This document shows, piece after piece, positions 40,907 through 49,904 of a stretch of 64,000 bases of DNA (the stretch's first letter is position 1; every line of letters begins with the position of its first letter). The notes below the pieces were generated by a model. The model was not told where the DNA came from. It worked only from the letters and a program-made list of their open reading frames with translations, and did not search any database. The position numbers and the translations under genes are program-made. Source of the stretch: Anaerobaca lacustris (GTDB lineage Bacteria > Planctomycetota > Phycisphaerae > Sedimentisphaerales > Anaerobacaceae); assembly GCF_030012215.1 (NCBI RefSeq), contig NZ_JASCXX010000014.1, positions 62,001 to 126,000 on the forward strand. Reading direction: 5' to 3'.

Positions 40907-43005
40907 GCTTTCTGTATCCTCTGTTTCTGGCCGGCATCGCCGCGATCGGCGTGCCGATCGTCCTGCACATGATCCGCCGCCATACGCGGAAGCGCGTGAC
41001 GTTCAGCTCGCTGATGTTCGTGCGGACGACGGCGCCGCGTCTGCGGAATCGCAGCCGGGTGGAGAATCTGCCGCTGCTGATCCTGCGCTGTCTGCTGCTG
41101 ATCCTTCTGGCGGTGGCGTTCGCCCGCCCGCTGTTCTCCCGCCAGGAACCTGAGACCGTCGTGCGCGCGGGCCGGCGAATCGTCCTGCTCGTCGACACCA
41201 GCGCCTCGATGCGTCGCACCGGACTCTGGGGACAGGCCATCGACGAAGTGCGCTCGGTGCTGCGCGACGTCGAGCCGATGGATCGCCTGTGCCTGATAAC
41301 TTTCGACCGAAGCGCGCGCATACAGATCGGCTTCGAGCAATGGGCCGGTCTGGACGTGTCGCAACGCGCTGCGGCGGTGATCGACTGCCTGTCGGACTTG
41401 TCGGCTGGCTGGGCGGCAACCGATCTGGGCCGGGCCCTCGTGGCCGCGGCCGAAGCCGTCGAAGACGACGAAGTCCATGACGACCGGCAGCCGGTCGGAC
41501 CGCGACAGATCGTGCTGATCGGCGACGTGCAGCAGGGAAGCCGCCTCAATGCGCTTCACGCGTACGAATGGCCCGCTACAACGGAACTGGTCGTCCGCCC
41601 CGTTGAATCGCGTGGCTTGACCAACGCCACCCTGGAATGGGTGGTCCACCACGATCGGCTGACGAGCCCGGACGGCAGCGAGGCGCTCCGCATTCGCGTG
41701 AGCAACTCGTCCGAGGCGACCACCGAGCAGTTCCAGTTGCGATGGGACGCCCATGACGCAAGGACGGAGATCTACGTGCCGCCGGGCACAAGTCACGTCG
41801 TCCAGGTCCCACCGCCGCCCGACCCTTCGGCCACCCATCGCCTCATCCTGTCCGGCGACGATCACGATTTCGACAACACGCTCTACATCGCACCGCGTCT
41901 GCAGCAGCCGATTGACATTCTCTACATCGGCCGCGACGACCCTAACGATCCGCAGGGCATGCTGTTCTACCTGCGTCAGGCGTTCGGCGTCACGAGCGCG
42001 CTCCATGCCCGCGTGACGAGCCGCCGGAGCGATGGGGCACTGCGTGTGGACGAAGTGGCGACGGCGCATTTGATCGTCACAACCGATGTGACCGGCGCAG
42101 AGAACCTCGCGACCCTTCGACGACACATCGAAACCGGTGGGACCATCCTTCTGGTCATGCCTTCGGCTCAGGCCGCTACAATGCTATCGGCCCTGACAGG
42201 CGGCGGCCGCATCGAATTGCAGGAGGCGGACATCGATCGATACGCGATGCTCGGACGAATGGAGTTCGCCCATCCTGTGCTGTCGGCCTTCTCCGATCCG
42301 CGCTTTGGCGACTTCACCAAGGTCCACTTCTGGCGACATCGTCGTGTCGATCTCGCCGGCCTGCCCGATGTTCGGGTTCTGGCCTGGTACGACAGCAACG
42401 ATCCGGCGTGGTTTGAAGTGCCGGTCGGCTCAGGGGCGTTGCTTGTCTTCACCGGCGGCTGGCATCCGGCCGACAGCGATCTGGCCCTCTCGTCGAAGTT
42501 CGTTCCGCTGCTCTATAGCATCCTCGAATACGGCGGCGTCCGAATGGGGACGCAGGCACAGTACGTTGTCGGCGATCCGGTGCCTGTGACCGGTCCGGCC
42601 GGACCGCAAAGAGACGTACGAGTTCGGAAACCTGACGGCGCGGCGGTTGCCCTCGACGCGGGTGTTGAGACGTTCACCCAGACCGATGTGCCCGGGATCT
42701 ATGGCGTCGAATCCGCCGGCGAGACAACGTGGTTTGCGGTTAACGTGGCCGCTTCAGAGGGCCGGACCGACCCGATGCCCTTCGAAGATATGGAGAGACT
42801 GGGGCTCTCGATGAAGACGCCGGGTCCGGCTGCCATCGGACAGGTTGCGAAGACCATGATCCACAGAGGGTTGGTGGAAACCGAAAACCAGCAGAAGCTC
42901 TGGCGGTGGGTGTTGGTTGCCGCTTCGGTTGTGCTGCTGATGGAGATCTGGCTGGCGGGCCGGCTGACCCGACCGGCGACAGAGTCTCAGGGGGAACAGC
43001 CATGA
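40903..43005 (+). CDS. BatA-like membrane protein with von Willebrand A domain
   Basis: The 700-residue protein begins with the Aerotolerance/BatA N-terminal region: one helix (LYPLFLAGIAAIGVPIVLHMI), RRHTRKRVTFSSLMFV, and a second helix (LPLLILRCLLLILLAVAFA). A VWA domain with complete MIDAS IVLLVDTSASMRR comes next, then a long beta-rich region and a C-terminal helix (WVLVAASVVLLMEIWLAG). GGGAGGAGG precedes the ATG at 40903. The ATGA overlap with DUF58 fixes the start although the frame is open much further upstream. Confidence 0.9.
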   Translation: MSFLYPLFLAGIAAIGVPIVLHMIRRHTRKRVTFSSLMFVRTTAPRLRNRSRVENLPLLILRCLLLILLAVAFARPLFSRQEPETVVRAGRRIVLLVDTSASMRRTGLWGQAIDEVRSVLRDVEPMDRLCLITFDRSARIQIGFEQWAGLDVSQRAAAVIDCLSDLSAGWAATDLGRALVAAAEAVEDDEVHDDRQPVGPRQIVLIGDVQQGSRLNALHAYEWPATTELVVRPVESRGLTNATLEWVVHHDRLTSPDGSEALRIRVSNSSEATTEQFQLRWDAHDARTEIYVPPGTSHVVQVPPPPDPSATHRLILSGDDHDFDNTLYIAPRLQQPIDILYIGRDDPNDPQGMLFYLRQAFGVTSALHARVTSRRSDGALRVDEVATAHLIVTTDVTGAENLATLRRHIETGGTILLVMPSAQAATMLSALTGGGRIELQEADIDRYAMLGRMEFAHPVLSAFSDPRFGDFTKVHFWRHRRVDLAGLPDVRVLAWYDSNDPAWFEVPVGSGALLVFTGGWHPADSDLALSSKFVPLLYSILEYGGVRMGTQAQYVVGDPVPVTGPAGPQRDVRVRKPDGAAVALDAGVETFTQTDVPGIYGVESAGETTWFAVNVAASEGRTDPMPFEDMERLGLSMKTPGPAAIGQVAKTMIHRGLVETENQQKLWRWVLVAASVVLLMEIWLAGRLTRPATESQGEQP

Positions 43006-46000
43006 TCGAGCACTCGCTTCGCAGACAACTTGAGCCGATCGTGACGCGCCGAAGGCGTCTCGACCTCGCACGGCGTCTATCGCTCCACTGGCTCATCACC
43101 GCCCTCATAGGACTGGTGCTGATTGGCGCCGCCTGGCTCTGGGGCTGGAGACTGCCCTTTGCCCTGGTTCTGTGGGGTATTGCCGTCGTTGTGGCGACGA
43201 TCATAGCCTTCTGGCGATGCGAGCGTGTCGGACCCGACTACCAGGCCATCGCGCGGGACATCGAACGGCACCACCCCGATCTCAGGGCCCTCTTATTGGC
43301 CGCCATCGAGCAGAAGCCACAGAGTCCGGGCGGCCGGCTGGGCTACCTCCAGACGCAGGTGCTCAGGGAGGCCGTCGTTCACGCGACGAACCATGACTGG
43401 CTCGAGAGCATTCCGCCGACGACCGTAGCACTGGCCCACGCAAGTTGGATTGCGGCCCTGTTGCTCCTGGTCGCTGTGTTCTCGCAGATGCTGCCCTCGA
43501 TGTCTTTGCTGCCACAGGGCCGTCGCGGGATCCTGGCGTCCAGAGGCTACGACGTGACGATCACGCCGGGCGACACCATCGTCGAAGCCGGGAGTCCCGT
43601 GGTGATCGTCGCACGATTTGACGGACAGGTTCCGTTGGAGGTCAATCTTTTTTACGGCGCGGCCGGGCAGGCACAACAGCGGGTGCTGCTGACTCGAAGT
43701 GTGGATGACGCCGTGTTCGGGGGCGTCATTCAGGACGTTCGATCCGACCTGCTCTATCACGTCGAATACGACGGCCGGCGGAGCAGCAACTACAAGATCC
43801 ACGTCCATGACCGCCCGCGACTGGTGCGTGCCGACGCGAAGATCGTCTTCCCGGCCTATACGAACCTGCCCGAGAAGACCATCCATGACACGCGCCAGAT
43901 CAGCGTGGTCGAGGGATCGCACATCACGCTGACGTTCACGTTGAACAAGCCGGTTGCGACGGCGCGTTTGGCTCCCCGGACGGGCATTGCCCTGGCTCTG
44001 AGCGTTGACGCCGAGGTTCCGAACATTCTGACAACGTCCTTCACGGCCGAAAACAGCGAACGCTACGAACTGCTTGTGGCCGACGCCCGTGGTCTGGAAA
44101 ACGAGTTTCCTCCGCGCTTCGCGATCGACGTCCACAAGAACCTGCCGCCGGACGTCAAGCCGGTGTTCCCCAATCGTGATGTTGCCGCGTCTGCTCTCGA
44201 AGAGCTGGATCTTCAGGCGGAGGTCTCCGATGATTACGGCGTGACCAATTTCGGACTGACGTACACCCTTGCCGGCGTGCAGAGCCGCGAGATTGCGCTG
44301 GGCGATTCCTCGGTCTCGCCCAGCGGGACGATTCAGTACCTGCTGGCCCTCGAAGAACTGGGGGCCGTGCCGGACCAACTGCTGACGTACTACTTCTGGG
44401 CCGACGACGTGGGACCGGACGGCAACCCTCGCCGGACCGCCAGCGACATCTACTTCGCCGAGATCCGTCCTTTCGATGAGGTCTTCGTCGAGAATCAGTC
44501 GTTCCAGGATCAACAAAGCCAACAGCAGCAAGGCCAGGACGGACAGCAGCAGGGCAGGCAGACCGAAGAACTGATCCAGATGCAGAAGCAGATCATCATC
44601 GCTACATGGAACATCAAGCAGCAGACCGACCTCTCTGGCGACCTCGGCGACCGCGCCGACGATCTCGATGTCGTCCGTCAGTCACAGGTCGAAGCGTTAG
44701 AGCGGGCTCAATCGGCACTGGCCGAAGCAGAAGACCCCTCGGCCGGCCAGGCCCTTCAGGCAGCGACCGAACATATGACTGATGCGGTGCACCACCTGAC
44801 CCTGGTGGGGGCGAGGCATGCCTTGCCCCTACCCGACGCCCTTGCTGCCGAGCAGGCGGCCTACCAGGAACTGCTCAAGCTCAGACAGCGAGAGCACCAG
44901 GTCGCACGAGGACAAAACTCTGATCGCGGCAGTGATCGCGGTTCGGCCCGATCGCAGCAGCAGTTGCAGCAACTGCAACTGACCGAGCAGGAAAACCGCT
45001 ACGAAACGGAGCGCCGCGCCCAATCGCAACGGCAGACGGCCCAGCGGGAAGACCTTCAGGTGCTCACTCGGCTCGGCGATCTTGCCCGGCGACAGAACGA
45101 CATGAGCGAGCGCCTGCGAGAGGCCGAGGCCGCACTGCGGCAGGCCCGCAACGAGCAGGAGCGACAGGAGATCCTCCGGGAGCTCCGACGCCTGCGGGAT
45201 GAGCAGCTTGAAGCGATTCGTGATGTCGATGAGCTTCAGGCCAGGATGGACCAGGCCCAGAGCCGGCAGCGAATGGCCGACACCCGGCAGCAGCTCGACG
45301 ATTCGCGCTCGCAGATCCAACAGTCGGCCCAGGAGCTCGAAGAGGGCAGGGTTTCGCAAGCCATCACGTCAACCACGCGCGCGCAGCGCCAACTCGAAGA
45401 GATGCGCGACGAGTTTCGCCGCAACACATCGAGTCGGTTCTCCGAGGAGATGCGTGACATGCGCGATCGCGCCCAGCAGCTCGACCGGCGGCAGGACCGG
45501 ATCGCCGAGCAGATGGAGCAACAACAGGACTCGGGGCGCAGGACGCTCGCCGACGGCGATACAGCCGATGGCAGCCTGACCGAGCAGGTTCAGCAACAGC
45601 GAAGAGAAATCGAGGAGTTGATCGAGCAGATGAGAGACGTGAGCGATCAGGCGGAAGTCCCTGAACCCCTCCTTTCTCGCAGGCTCTATGACACGCTTCG
45701 CCGGGCCAGCACGGAGAACCTCGACCGGGCCCTCGAAGCCACGGGCCAGTTGCTGGAGCGGAACTTCCTGCCCGAGGCCCAGGAGATCGAGCGACGGGCG
45801 GCTCAGGGAATCCGCGAGCTTCGCGAAGGCGTCGAAGAGGCCGCTGAGGGCGTCCTGGGCGACGAGGCCGAATCACTGCGGCTGGCTCGACAGCAGCTCG
45901 ACGAATTGATCGAGCAGGTCAGCGAGGAGACCGCTCGTGCGGGGAGACCGTCCCAGGCCGATCCGGCCAGCGATGATGATTCAGGACGGCAGCCGGGCGC

Positions 46001-46430
46001 GGCGCGTGATGCGGAGCGCCCGCAGGACGAAGACGCCAGGACCGCGCGGGCAGGCGAGTCGTCCGACCAGTGGAATGACGAGGCCCGAGGACCGCTCACC
46101 GGCGGCGACTATCGCCAGTGGTCCGACCGACTCCGCGATGTGGAGGAGATGCTGACCGAGCGCGACCTCCGCGAGGACGTGGCCCGGGTCCGGGACCGAG
46201 CGCGCACCGTGCGGACTGAATTCGTGCGCCATGGCAAAGAGCCGCAGTGGGACCTTGTGGCCCGGCAGATCATGAAGCCTCTTGCCGAACTGCGCGAGCG
46301 ACTCGCCGACAGGCTCGCCCAGCTTGAGTCGGACAAGGCCCTGGTCCCCATCGACCGCGACCCGGTGCCCGACCGTTTCGCCGAACTGGTCCGCAGCTAC
46401 TTCGAGAACCTGGGGGGGGAGGCGCGATGA
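43002..46430 (+). CDS. Large membrane-anchored Gln/Arg-rich coiled-coil protein (DUF4175-like)
   Basis: The 1142-residue protein has two N-terminal helices (LITALIGLVLIGAAWLWGW, FALVLWGIAVVVATIIAFW) and a third near residue 150 (WIAALLLLVAVFSQML). A beta-rich extracytoplasmic part follows. From about residue 500 on there is a long coiled coil very rich in Gln, Arg and Glu. The end (FAELVRSYFENLGG) is typical of proteins in MoxR/BatA operons. No enzyme motif is seen; a structural or scaffold role in the envelope is likely. Residues VGARHALPLP near 600 are encoded by a palindromic repeat (44809-44828). Start and end both overlap neighbours by 4 bp. Confidence 0.75.
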   Translation: MIEHSLRRQLEPIVTRRRRLDLARRLSLHWLITALIGLVLIGAAWLWGWRLPFALVLWGIAVVVATIIAFWRCERVGPDYQAIARDIERHHPDLRALLLAAIEQKPQSPGGRLGYLQTQVLREAVVHATNHDWLESIPPTTVALAHASWIAALLLLVAVFSQMLPSMSLLPQGRRGILASRGYDVTITPGDTIVEAGSPVVIVARFDGQVPLEVNLFYGAAGQAQQRVLLTRSVDDAVFGGVIQDVRSDLLYHVEYDGRRSSNYKIHVHDRPRLVRADAKIVFPAYTNLPEKTIHDTRQISVVEGSHITLTFTLNKPVATARLAPRTGIALALSVDAEVPNILTTSFTAENSERYELLVADARGLENEFPPRFAIDVHKNLPPDVKPVFPNRDVAASALEELDLQAEVSDDYGVTNFGLTYTLAGVQSREIALGDSSVSPSGTIQYLLALEELGAVPDQLLTYYFWADDVGPDGNPRRTASDIYFAEIRPFDEVFVENQSFQDQQSQQQQGQDGQQQGRQTEELIQMQKQIIIATWNIKQQTDLSGDLGDRADDLDVVRQSQVEALERAQSALAEAEDPSAGQALQAATEHMTDAVHHLTLVGARHALPLPDALAAEQAAYQELLKLRQREHQVARGQNSDRGSDRGSARSQQQLQQLQLTEQENRYETERRAQSQRQTAQREDLQVLTRLGDLARRQNDMSERLREAEAALRQARNEQERQEILRELRRLRDEQLEAIRDVDELQARMDQAQSRQRMADTRQQLDDSRSQIQQSAQELEEGRVSQAITSTTRAQRQLEEMRDEFRRNTSSRFSEEMRDMRDRAQQLDRRQDRIAEQMEQQQDSGRRTLADGDTADGSLTEQVQQQRREIEELIEQMRDVSDQAEVPEPLLSRRLYDTLRRASTENLDRALEATGQLLERNFLPEAQEIERRAAQGIRELREGVEEAAEGVLGDEAESLRLARQQLDELIEQVSEETARAGRPSQADPASDDDSGRQPGAARDAERPQDEDARTARAGESSDQWNDEARGPLTGGDYRQWSDRLRDVEEMLTERDLREDVARVRDRARTVRTEFVRHGKEPQWDLVARQIMKPLAELRERLADRLAQLESDKALVPIDRDPVPDRFAELVRSYFENLGGEAR
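44809..44828. repeat. REP-like palindrome, copy 2 (inside a coding sequence)
   Basis: GGGCGAGGCATGCCTTGCCC is a near-perfect palindrome. It is followed by CTAC, giving the family ends GGGGCGA...GCCCCTAC. It is translated within the coiled-coil protein as GARHALPLP. Confidence 0.65.
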
Positions 46431-48796
46431 CACTGTTGGCGACGGTCACCATCCCGCAGACGGTCTGGGTCTGGCCGGCGGCGATTCTGGCACTGGCGGC
46501 GACGGGGCTGCTGGTCTGGACGTACCGGCGCAGTCCGCGCAACGACCCGGCGGGGAGAATCGCCTTCGTCGCGAAGCTGCTGGGCGTCTTCGTCCTGACC
46601 ATGTGTTTGATCGAGCCGCTCTGGAGCGGTCGGCGCGCCAAATCCGGCGCCAACCTGTTCGTCGTCATCGCCGACAACAGCGCCAGCATGAACATCCGGG
46701 ACCCCGACTCAGACCGAACGCGCGGCGAAATCCTCCGCGACGCTCTGGATGTCACGAGGACCGATTGGCTGGCGGCCCTGGCCGACAGCTTCCAGTTTCG
46801 GATGTACACCTTCGATTCCCGGCTGCGCCGCACCTCGAATTTCTCGGAGCTGACCTTTGAAGGCGCTGCTTCCACAATCGGCGCCGCTCTGCAGGCGGTC
46901 GGCGAGCGATACCGGGACCGCCCGCTTGCCGGCGTGCTGCTGATGACCGACGGCAACGCCACCGATGGGCTCGCCCAGTCGGCCGATCCATCGGGCGAGC
47001 CGCCGGTCTATCCCGTAGTCATCGGTCGAGATCGAGCGGGCAGAGACCTCTCGGTGGCCAACGTTTCGGTCAGTCAGACAGCGTTCGAGGACGCCCCCGT
47101 CATCGTGCAGGCCGACATCGAGGCCGCCGGATTCGCCGGGCAGATCGTCGCCGTCGAGCTGACCGACGAGTCGGGTGGCCTGGTCGAACGTCAGACCTGG
47201 AAAGTGAGCAAGAACGACGAGAGGCAGGTCTTCCGCTTTCGCGTCCGTCCGAGCAGAGCGGGCATCCTGTTCTATCAAGTCCGTGTGGCCCGAGTGCTCT
47301 CGGACGACGCCTCCGATCCGACGGCGTCCCATTCCGAAGCGACGCTCGCCAACAACGCGCGGACCGTCGTCGTGGATCGCGGCGAAGGCCCCTATCGAAT
47401 CCTGTATGTGGCCGGTCGGCCGAACTGGGAGTACAAGTTCCTTCAGCGGGCCGTCAGCGAGGACGATCAGGTGCAGATGGTGGGCCTGATCCGCGTGGCG
47501 CGTCGTGAGCCGAAGTACGACTGGCGCGGGCGCTCGGGCGAGCAGAGCAATCCGCTCTATCGCGGTTTCGACAACCAGGATCGCGAGGAAACGGAGGCGT
47601 ACGACCAGCCCGTTCTTGTGCGTTTGAACACGCGCGATGCGGCCGAGCTTCAGGAGGGATTCCCAAAGACAGCGGAGTTGCTGTTCGGCTATCACGCTGT
47701 GATCCTGGATGACATCGAGGCGGCATTCTTCACGCACGACCAGATGGACCTGCTACGCCGATTCGTCACAGAACGCGGCGGTGGGTTCTTCATGCTGGGG
47801 GGCAAGGATTCCTTCCGGGAAGGCGGTTTCGACCGCACACCGATCAGCAGCATTCTTCCGGTGTATCTCGACCGAGTGCCTCAGAACGTCACCAACTCAA
47901 CGATTCGCATCACCCTGACGCGCGAAGGCTGGCTGGAGCCCTGGACCCGGCTGCGCGATAACGAGCAGGCCGAACGGGAGCGGCTTGGCACGATGCCCGA
48001 CTTCCGCGTGCTCAATCGCGTCCGTTCGACCAAGGCCGCAGCGCGAACCGTCGGGACAATTGGAGGCGACGGCGCGGAGGGGCTGCCCGCCTTGATCGTG
48101 CAGCGCATAGGACATGGACGTAGCGCCGCGCTGACCGTCGGTGACATCTGGCGGTGGGGCATGCAGAGCCCGGAGGCGCGCGAAGATATGAACAAATTCT
48201 GGCGACAGACGCTCCGCTGGCTGGTGGCGGATGTGCCGGGGCGCATCTCGCTCCAGGTGGCCGACGAGCCCGATCGGGCCAACGATGTCATGCCGCTGCG
48301 AGTTCGCGTCCGCAGTGAAAGCTTCGAGCCGATGGATAGTGTCTCGGTGGCCGTTGAGGTGGACCAGCCACAGGGACAGACGCTCCGTCTGACGGCGACC
48401 CCGGCAGCCGGCGAAAGTGGTCTGTTCGAGAGCGCGTATGTCCCACGCGTCAGCGGCGGGTACCGTGCCAGGGCGGTGGTCACTGGTCCTGACGGTATCG
48501 AGATCGGCCGGGCCCAGGCGGGTTGGGCCACCGATCTGGAGGCCCGCGAGTTTCGCTCGATCAAGGCCAACCGGCCGCTGCTGGAGCAGATCGCTCGCCA
48601 GACCGGGGGTCGGGTTGTGGAGATCGACGAACTGGAACGCTTTGCCCGCAGTCTGCCGAACCGGGAAGCGCCGATCAGCGAATTCTGGGTCCGGCCGTTG
48701 TGGGATCTGCCGGGGGTCCTGCCGGCCGTCTTCCTTCTCGTCGTGCTCTGCCTGGCCGTCGAATGGACGCTTCGCCGCTGGAAAGGAATGCCATGA
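46427..48796 (+). CDS. Membrane protein with VWA-like and glutamine-amidotransferase-like domains
   Basis: The 789-residue protein has two N-terminal helices (VWVWPAAILALAATGLLVW; IAFVAKLLGVFVLTMCLIEPLW). A VWA-like domain with MIDAS-type VIADNSASMN follows. Later there is a class I amidotransferase-like region without the nucleophile Cys (AVILDDIEAAFFTHDQMDLL...GGGFFMLGGKDSF), and a C-terminal helix (VLPAVFLLVVLCLAVEW). This is the usual last large membrane protein of planctomycete BatA operons. It overlaps both neighbours by 4 bp. Confidence 0.85.
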   Translation: MTLLATVTIPQTVWVWPAAILALAATGLLVWTYRRSPRNDPAGRIAFVAKLLGVFVLTMCLIEPLWSGRRAKSGANLFVVIADNSASMNIRDPDSDRTRGEILRDALDVTRTDWLAALADSFQFRMYTFDSRLRRTSNFSELTFEGAASTIGAALQAVGERYRDRPLAGVLLMTDGNATDGLAQSADPSGEPPVYPVVIGRDRAGRDLSVANVSVSQTAFEDAPVIVQADIEAAGFAGQIVAVELTDESGGLVERQTWKVSKNDERQVFRFRVRPSRAGILFYQVRVARVLSDDASDPTASHSEATLANNARTVVVDRGEGPYRILYVAGRPNWEYKFLQRAVSEDDQVQMVGLIRVARREPKYDWRGRSGEQSNPLYRGFDNQDREETEAYDQPVLVRLNTRDAAELQEGFPKTAELLFGYHAVILDDIEAAFFTHDQMDLLRRFVTERGGGFFMLGGKDSFREGGFDRTPISSILPVYLDRVPQNVTNSTIRITLTREGWLEPWTRLRDNEQAERERLGTMPDFRVLNRVRSTKAAARTVGTIGGDGAEGLPALIVQRIGHGRSAALTVGDIWRWGMQSPEAREDMNKFWRQTLRWLVADVPGRISLQVADEPDRANDVMPLRVRVRSESFEPMDSVSVAVEVDQPQGQTLRLTATPAAGESGLFESAYVPRVSGGYRARAVVTGPDGIEIGRAQAGWATDLEAREFRSIKANRPLLEQIARQTGGRVVEIDELERFARSLPNREAPISEFWVRPLWDLPGVLPAVFLLVVLCLAVEWTLRRWKGMP

Positions 48797-49863
48797 ACGG
48801 GCTTGCAGCATTCCTGAGCGGCGTGCTGGTCCTGATCGCGATCGCTTTGCCGGTTTCAGTAGGGGCGAATGATGATTCGCCCCCCCACACCGTGATCGTG
48901 GTGGTCGGGGCGGCCGGTACGCCGGAGTACCTGGAGCAGTTCGTCGAATGGAGCGACCTCTGGAAACAGGCCTGTGCCGAAGGCCTTGGGCGGTTTCACG
49001 GCATTGGCCTGAATGGCGGGTGGCAGCCTCAATCGCAGCTTGGGGATGGGCGGCCCGCGGAAACCATCACCGAGTCCTTCGGACTTGAGGCTGCCACCCG
49101 GTCGGACCGCCTGCATCTCAAGGAGTTGCTGGCCGCGGAATCGCAAGGCGATGGGCCGCTGTGGCTGGTCCTGATCGGACACGGGACGTACGACGGTAGG
49201 ACGGCTCGATTCAATCTGCGAGGGCCGGACCTGACGACGGACGACTTGGTCGAATGGCTGGCCCCGATCCAGAGGCCCGTTGCCCTGATCAATACGGCTT
49301 CCGCCAGCGCCCCGTTTCTCACGGCGCTGTCCGCTCCGGGACGGGTGATCGTCACCGCCACCAAGAGCGGCTTCGAGCAGAACTACACGCGTTTCGGCCG
49401 GTATCTGGCCGAAGCGATAGCGGAGCCTGCGGCCGATCTCGACAAGGACGGCCAGGTCTCGCTGCTCGAAGCCTTCCTGACCGCCTCCCATCGCACGCAG
49501 GCGTTCTATCAGGGGCAGGGATGGCTGGCGACCGAGCACGCGCTGCTCGACGACGACGGCGACGGCCTGGGCACACCGGCCGACTGGTTCCGAGGCATCC
49601 GCCCCGTCCGCCAGGCGGCCGCACGGACGGATCATGATTCGCCTCTGCTCGACGGCTACCGGGCCCATCAGCTTCATCTGATTCGTAGCGAGATCGAGGC
49701 CGCCATGCCGCCGGACTTGCGGGCCGAGCGCGACCGGCTCGAACTCGAAGTGATGAAACTGCGCGACACCAAGGGCGACCTTCCCGAAGCGCAGTACTAC
49801 ACCGAACTTGAAACCCTGCTCCGCCAGATCGCCCGAATCTACGAACGAAGTACGGGCGAGTAA
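48793..49863 (+). CDS. Secreted C13/caspase-fold protein lacking the catalytic cysteine, with EF-hand-like loop
   Basis: The 356-residue protein has a signal peptide (LSGVLVLIAIALPVSVGA). Its core resembles the C13 (legumain)/caspase fold: the His-Gly block LVLIGHGTYDG (His130) and the next strand ALINTASASAPF. In active C13 enzymes the strand reads I-x-A-C-x-S-G; here the Cys position is Ala169. A perfect EF-hand loop, DLDKDGQVSLLE, spans residues 215-226, and DDDGDGLG follows. It is therefore probably a pseudo-protease or calcium-binding partner (inference). Three palindromic elements lie in this gene, encoding GANDDSPP after the signal peptide, about 27 residues near 76-102, and the stop codon region. 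Confidence 0.7.
   Translation: MNGLAAFLSGVLVLIAIALPVSVGANDDSPPHTVIVVVGAAGTPEYLEQFVEWSDLWKQACAEGLGRFHGIGLNGGWQPQSQLGDGRPAETITESFGLEAATRSDRLHLKELLAAESQGDGPLWLVLIGHGTYDGRTARFNLRGPDLTTDDLVEWLAPIQRPVALINTASASAPFLTALSAPGRVIVTATKSGFEQNYTRFGRYLAEAIAEPAADLDKDGQVSLLEAFLTASHRTQAFYQGQGWLATEHALLDDDGDGLGTPADWFRGIRPVRQAAARTDHDSPLLDGYRAHQLHLIRSEIEAAMPPDLRAERDRLELEVMKLRDTKGDLPEAQYYTELETLLRQIARIYERSTGE
48863..48882. repeat. REP-like palindrome, copy 3 (inside a coding sequence)
   Basis: GGGCGAATGATGATTCGCCC is the exact reverse complement of the core at 14508-14527. GTAG precedes it, giving GTAGGGGCGAAT. It is translated directly after the predicted signal peptide of the C13-like protein. Confidence 0.75.
49018..49099 (-). 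repeat. 82-bp palindromic element, copy 1 (inside the C13-like gene)
   Basis: The element has outer arms GGGTGGCAGCCTCAA/TTGAGGCTGCCACCC and inner GGGGATGG/CCATC-type arms. Read on the minus strand it matches 61887-61968 (plus strand) at 66 of 82 positions without gaps. It is translated on the plus strand as part of the C13-like protein (WQPQSQLGDGRPAETITES and following residues). Confidence 0.85.
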
Positions 49864-49873
49864 TCACTCGCCC
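49854..49873. repeat. REP-like palindrome, copy 4 (supplies a stop codon)
   Basis: GGGCGAGTAATCACTCGCCC has 8-bp perfect arms around AATC and is followed by CTGC. The TAA stop of the C13-like gene (49861-49863) lies at the centre of the element, so the element sets the protein's C-terminus. Confidence 0.7.
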
Positions 49874-49904
49874 CTGCTTGGGCGTCCCTGGCGGATGATC
49901 CGCG

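Noticed and set aside
42906-43001. Upstream extension of the coiled-coil protein gene
   Set aside because: The ATGA overlap at 43002 fixes the start, and the extension reads through the end of the BatA-like gene in another frame.
48859-49873. CRISPR-like array made of the palindromic copies
   Set aside because: The copies are irregularly spaced, lie in both orientations and in coding DNA, and there are no spacers or cas genes.
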